DNA of 64,000 nucleotides from Gemmiger sp. An50 (GTDB lineage: Bacteria > Bacillota > Clostridia > Oscillospirales > Ruminococcaceae), in contig NZ_NFID01000003.1 in NCBI RefSeq assembly GCF_002161595.1, positions 248,001 to 312,000 of the forward strand. Reading direction: 5' to 3'. Shown piece after piece: positions 61,404-64,000 of this stretch. Position numbers and translations under genes: made by a program. A model generated the notes under the pieces. The model searched no databases, was not told the DNA's origin, and was given only the letters and a program-made list of their open reading frames with translations. Positions within the stretch are counted from its first letter, which is position 1; each line of letters starts with the position of its first letter.

Positions 61404-62533
61404 TCTTCCTCCCTGCAAAGGGTGTCCACGGCGCGAATAGCCGCGTCCACCTCTTCTTCCGCGTTGAAATAGCCGAAGCTGAACCGCACCGCACCCTGGG
61501 CCACCGTGCCCAGGGCTTCATGGATCAGAGGTGCGCAGTGGGCCCCCGGGCGGGTGAGAATGCCGAACCGCTGGGCCAGCTCATCACTCACCAGCGAGGA
61601 ATCCCAGTCACCCAGGTTCAGCGCCACGATGGGCGAACGCTCGGCGGTGGAAAAATCCCCGTAGCATTTCACTCCGGGCAGGTCTTTTACACCCTGGTAA
61701 AACCGGTTTGCCAGGGCCTGTTCCCGGCGGCGAATCACATCCAGGCCGGTTTCTTCCAGCCATTCCAGTGCTGCCGCCAGTCCGGCAATGCCGTGACCGT
61801 TCAAGGTGCCTGCTTCCAGTGCGGTGGGCATCTGAGCGGGATGCTCCCGGTCAAAGCTGTGTACGCCGCTGCCGCCCACGTAAAGGGGAGACAGCCGCAG
61901 CCGGGGCGAAACACACAGTCCGCCGGTGCCCTGGGGGCCCAGCAGGCTTTTGTGGCCGGTGAAGCAGAGTACGTCGATGCCCATGGCCTGCATGTCGATG
62001 GCAAAGCAGCCCGCCGTTTGGGAGGCATCCAGAACAAAGGGCACTCCATGGGCAGCACAGGCCGCACCGATGCGGCCAATGTCCACCAGATCGCCAGTCA
62101 CGTTGGAGGCGTGGGTGCAGACCACCAGCTTGGTGTCCGGCCGGAAAGTGGCTTCCAATCCCTCCAGCGAGAGACGGCCGTTTTCGTCCGTAGGCAGAAT
62201 GGTCAGCTCCGCCCCGCTGCGATAAAGCGGGCGCAATACGCTGTTGTGGTCCAGCGCGGTGGCAATGGCGTGCCCGCCCTCTGCCAGCAGGCTGGAGATG
62301 GCAATGTTCAGCGCCGCGGTGGAATTGGCGGTGAAGGCCACCTGCTGAGCGCCATAGCCGTGGAACAGCCGGTCGATGCGGCTGCGGGCTTCGTGAATGG
62401 TGCGCCCGGCGGCCAGGCTTGCTGCATGTGCGCCCCGGCCGCAGTTGCCCATCCCGTTCATGGCTTCGGCCACCGCCTGCACCACGCAGTCGGGCCGGTG
62501 CAGGCTGGTGGCGGCGTTGTCCAGATAGATCAC
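61400..62533 (-). CDS. Cysteine desulfurase/selenocysteine lyase-like PLP enzyme
   Basis: A 377-residue class V aminotransferase-fold enzyme of the SufS/CsdB-like branch (TIGR01977-type). MIYLDNAATSLHRPDCVVQA is the start; LDASQTAG and CFTGHKSLLGPQGTGG hold the PLP Asp and Lys; GILTRPGAHCAPLIHEALGT carries the catalytic Cys. In selD operons this enzyme is proposed to supply Se or S as persulfide/perselenide. Overlaps yedF and DUF3343 by 4 nt on either side, indicating tight coupling. It is distinct from iscS elsewhere in the window. Confidence 0.9.
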   Translation of the reverse strand: MIYLDNAATSLHRPDCVVQAVAEAMNGMGNCGRGAHAASLAAGRTIHEARSRIDRLFHGYGAQQVAFTANSTAALNIAISSLLAEGGHAIATALDHNSVLRPLYRSGAELTILPTDENGRLSLEGLEATFRPDTKLVVCTHASNVTGDLVDIGRIGAACAAHGVPFVLDASQTAGCFAIDMQAMGIDVLCFTGHKSLLGPQGTGGLCVSPRLRLSPLYVGGSGVHSFDREHPAQMPTALEAGTLNGHGIAGLAAALEWLEETGLDVIRRREQALANRFYQGVKDLPGVKCYGDFSTAERSPIVALNLGDWDSSLVSDELAQRFGILTRPGAHCAPLIHEALGTVAQGAVRFSFGYFNAEEEVDAAIRAVDTLCREEE

Positions 62534-63156
62534 GGCCGGACCACCCGGGCCGCACCCATCAGCTTCTCCGCAATGGCGTACATGTTGGTCACGCTGCCCA
62601 CCGCCATCTGCTCAGTGAGACCGTAGTGGTTCAGGCAGGTGCCGCAGGTCATGATCTCCACACCCTGGCTTTCCAGCAGCTTCAGATCGGCCAGCGTGGG
62701 CGCGCCCTCCACCGAGAGCTTGGCCCCGCCGTTGTACAGCAGAATGGTGTCCGGCAGAATGTCCTGCTCGGTGAGGGCGTAGACGAAGGCCTTCATCAGC
62801 GCTTTGCCCAGCACCGGGTCGCCGCTGCCCATTTCATCGCTGGACAGCACCACCACAGTGCCCTTGGCGCGAGCATCCGGAATGCAGGCGGGGGCCTCTT
62901 CCGTTGCGGGAGCCTGCGCGGCGGCCAGGCTTTCTTCAGTGAGGGCCAGTACGACCTCGTAGTGGTCGGAGGCCAGGGTACGGCTTTCGGCGGCCAGCTT
63001 TTTCTGGCCGGCCATCTTCAAAAGATTCTGCACCGCGATGGCGTTATCCACCGATACGGTCACGGTGTCGCCCGCGCTCATCTGGGCCAGCACCTTTTTG
63101 GTTTCCACAACGGGGATGGGGCAGGGTTTGCCCATGGCGTTTACCTGATATTGCAT
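62530..63156 (-). CDS. yedF: YedF, sulfurtransferase-like selenium metabolism protein
   Basis: A 208-residue two-domain protein. Residues 1-75 are TusA-like, with the CPxP motif in AMGKPCPIPVVETKK; a linker rich in Ala/Glu follows; residues 97-208 are DsrE/peroxiredoxin-like (VVVLSSDEMGSGDPVLGKAL, MTCGTCLNHYGL with a CxxC). This architecture is the YedF family seen beside selD. The Cys of CPxP is likely to carry selenium or sulfur. GAGG precedes the ATG at 63156; 45 nt separate it from selD. Confidence 0.9.
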   Translation of the reverse strand: MQYQVNAMGKPCPIPVVETKKVLAQMSAGDTVTVSVDNAIAVQNLLKMAGQKKLAAESRTLASDHYEVVLALTEESLAAAQAPATEEAPACIPDARAKGTVVVLSSDEMGSGDPVLGKALMKAFVYALTEQDILPDTILLYNGGAKLSVEGAPTLADLKLLESQGVEIMTCGTCLNHYGLTEQMAVGSVTNMYAIAEKLMGAARVVRP

Positions 63157-63201
63157 TTTATAAAACCTCGATTCCAGTGAAGAGTGAAAAGTGAATAGGG
63201 G

Positions 63202-64000
63202 TCATTCCGTGACGCGGATAACACCGGGATGCTCGTTGGTCACATAGCCGATGATGCCGCAGCCAAGGCCCAGAGCCTGCACGGCGGCCAGGGCTTCCTC
63301 GGCCCGATCTGCGGGAACGCTGACCAGCAGACCGCCGGAGGTCTGGGGGTCGAAGAGCAGCTCCTCCACCGCGAAGGGGGCGGATTCAAACTCCACCTTG
63401 CCCTCCAGATGGTTCCGGTTGCGCTGGGCGGCCGCGGTGAGCAGGAACTCGTCCGCGTATTCCAGGGCCTGGGGAATGTGGGGCAACGCCTTCCAGTGCA
63501 GCTGTGCGCCGCAGCGCCCGGCCAGCATCTCGTTCAGATGGCCCAGCAGGCCGAAGCCGGTCACGTCGGTGCAGGCGTGGGGCTCAAAGGGTGCCAGCGC
63601 CTCGGAGGCGTATTTGTTCAGAGTGGTCATGCTGGAAATAGCCGCCGCCATTGCTTCCTCGCTGGCCTGGCTCACCCGGCTGGCGGTGCACACGATGCCC
63701 ACGCCCAGGGGTTTGGTGAGGATCAGCGCGTCGCCGGGCTGGCAGGCGTTGTTCTCCAGCACCTTGTCCGGGTGGATGATGCCGGTGACCGACAGGCCGT
63801 ATTTCACATCACTGTCCGCGATGGAATGGCCGCCCGCCAGGATGCCGCCTGCCTCCCGCACCTTCTCCGCGCCGCCCTGCAAAATGCGGCCCAGAATGTT
63901 CAGGTCCATCTTTTCGGGGAAGCACACGATGTTCAGCGCGGTTTTTACCGTGCCGCCCATGGCGTAGATGTCACTGAGGGCGTTGGCCGCGGCAATCTGG
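63202..64000 (-). CDS. selD: Selenide, water dikinase (selenophosphate synthetase), C-terminal part
   Basis: The gene enters from the right edge; 266 codons are visible. The reading frame at the edge gives [16 protein letters not shown], then [36 protein letters not shown] and [15 protein letters not shown], all SelD hallmarks (metal and ATP-binding Asp in SD and TD). It makes selenophosphate from selenide and ATP. The N-terminal loop with the active Cys or Sec is outside the window, so I cannot tell whether this SelD is itself a selenoprotein. First visible gene of the selenium operon. Confidence 0.95.
   Translation of the reverse strand, partial: QIAAANALSDIYAMGGTVKTALNIVCFPEKMDLNILGRILQGGAEKVREAGGILAGGHSIADSDVKYGLSVTGIIHPDKVLENNACQPGDALILTKPLGVGIVCTASRVSQASEEAMAAAISSMTTLNKYASEALAPFEPHACTDVTGFGLLGHLNEMLAGRCGAQLHWKALPHIPQALEYADEFLLTAAAQRNRNHLEGKVEFESAPFAVEELLFDPQTSGGLLVSVPADRAEEALAAVQALGLGCGIIGYVTNEHPGVIRVTE

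Overview
The window reads as chromosome of a GC-rich Gram-positive anaerobe of the class Clostridia, most like the gut Oscillospiraceae/Ruminococcaceae (Gemmiger, Subdoligranulum, Faecalibacterium relatives). Evidence: strong AGGAGG-type ribosome binding sites, TTG/GTG starts, sigma-A promoters with 17-bp spacers, a sporulation gene (spoIIGA), an [FeFe] hydrogenase, a selenium operon, LTA-synthase-like and GHKL/LytTR families. The genus is an inference. I see no rRNA, tRNA, CRISPR array, insertion sequence or prophage.

Layout. 1-6.6 kb: start of spoIIGA (leaving the window), a HAD phosphatase, a YlmC/YmxH protein, an LTA-synthase-like sulfatase, rpsB-tsf, a structured untranslated region and a TrpR-like regulator. 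6.7-12.6 kb: xpt, then a complete branched-chain amino acid ABC importer (binding protein, livH, livM, livG, livF). 12.6-19.5 kb: a BlaI/M56-headed operon with two sugar-type permeases, a membrane-anchored binding protein, an HlyD/MacA-like adaptor and a MacB/FtsX-like membrane protein, but no ATPase. This is the least described system here. 19.5-24.9 kb: MATE pump, cobO-like gene, a CNNM/CorC transporter with a long structured leader encoding a small peptide, and guaA.

24.9-33.9 kb is an accessory and partly decaying stretch: a two-gene membrane operon with twin TGAAC-N3-GTTCA operators; a peptide-sensing type module (response regulator, histidine kinase, ABC ATPase, permease, YxeA) in which the kinase carries a T-run frameshift plus an in-frame stop and the ATPase carries a 14-bp tandem duplication; then a flavoprotein that has lost its N-terminus at an apparent deletion junction, a chloramphenicol acetyltransferase-like gene, a small P-loop kinase and an alpha/beta hydrolase. 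33.9-37.4 kb: iscR, a foreign-looking lipoprotein gene, iscS and iscU, all leftward.

37.6-42.4 kb: an RND exporter with a ~315-residue coiled-coil insertion, coupled to its own TetR regulator and preceded by a perfect 22-bp palindrome. 42.5-52.4 kb: a CaCA antiporter, a LytTR/GHKL two-component pair, then two GH3 glycosidases (the first membrane-anchored with permuted domains) and a GtrA-family protein; LytTR-like repeats sit in front of the first GH3 gene. 52.5-59.3 kb: purA, purF, and a two-gene NAD(P)H-linked [FeFe] hydrogenase. 59.4-64 kb: an ABC-F ATPase and a leftward selenium operon (selD, yedF, a cysteine desulfurase, DUF3343).

Housekeeping functions cluster around nucleotide synthesis (xpt, guaA, purA, purF), translation (rpsB, tsf) and sulfur/selenium chemistry (isc, selD group). 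Accessory functions are mostly envelope stress, transport and glycan turnover, each with a local regulator. All calls come from reading sequence alone; no database search was run.
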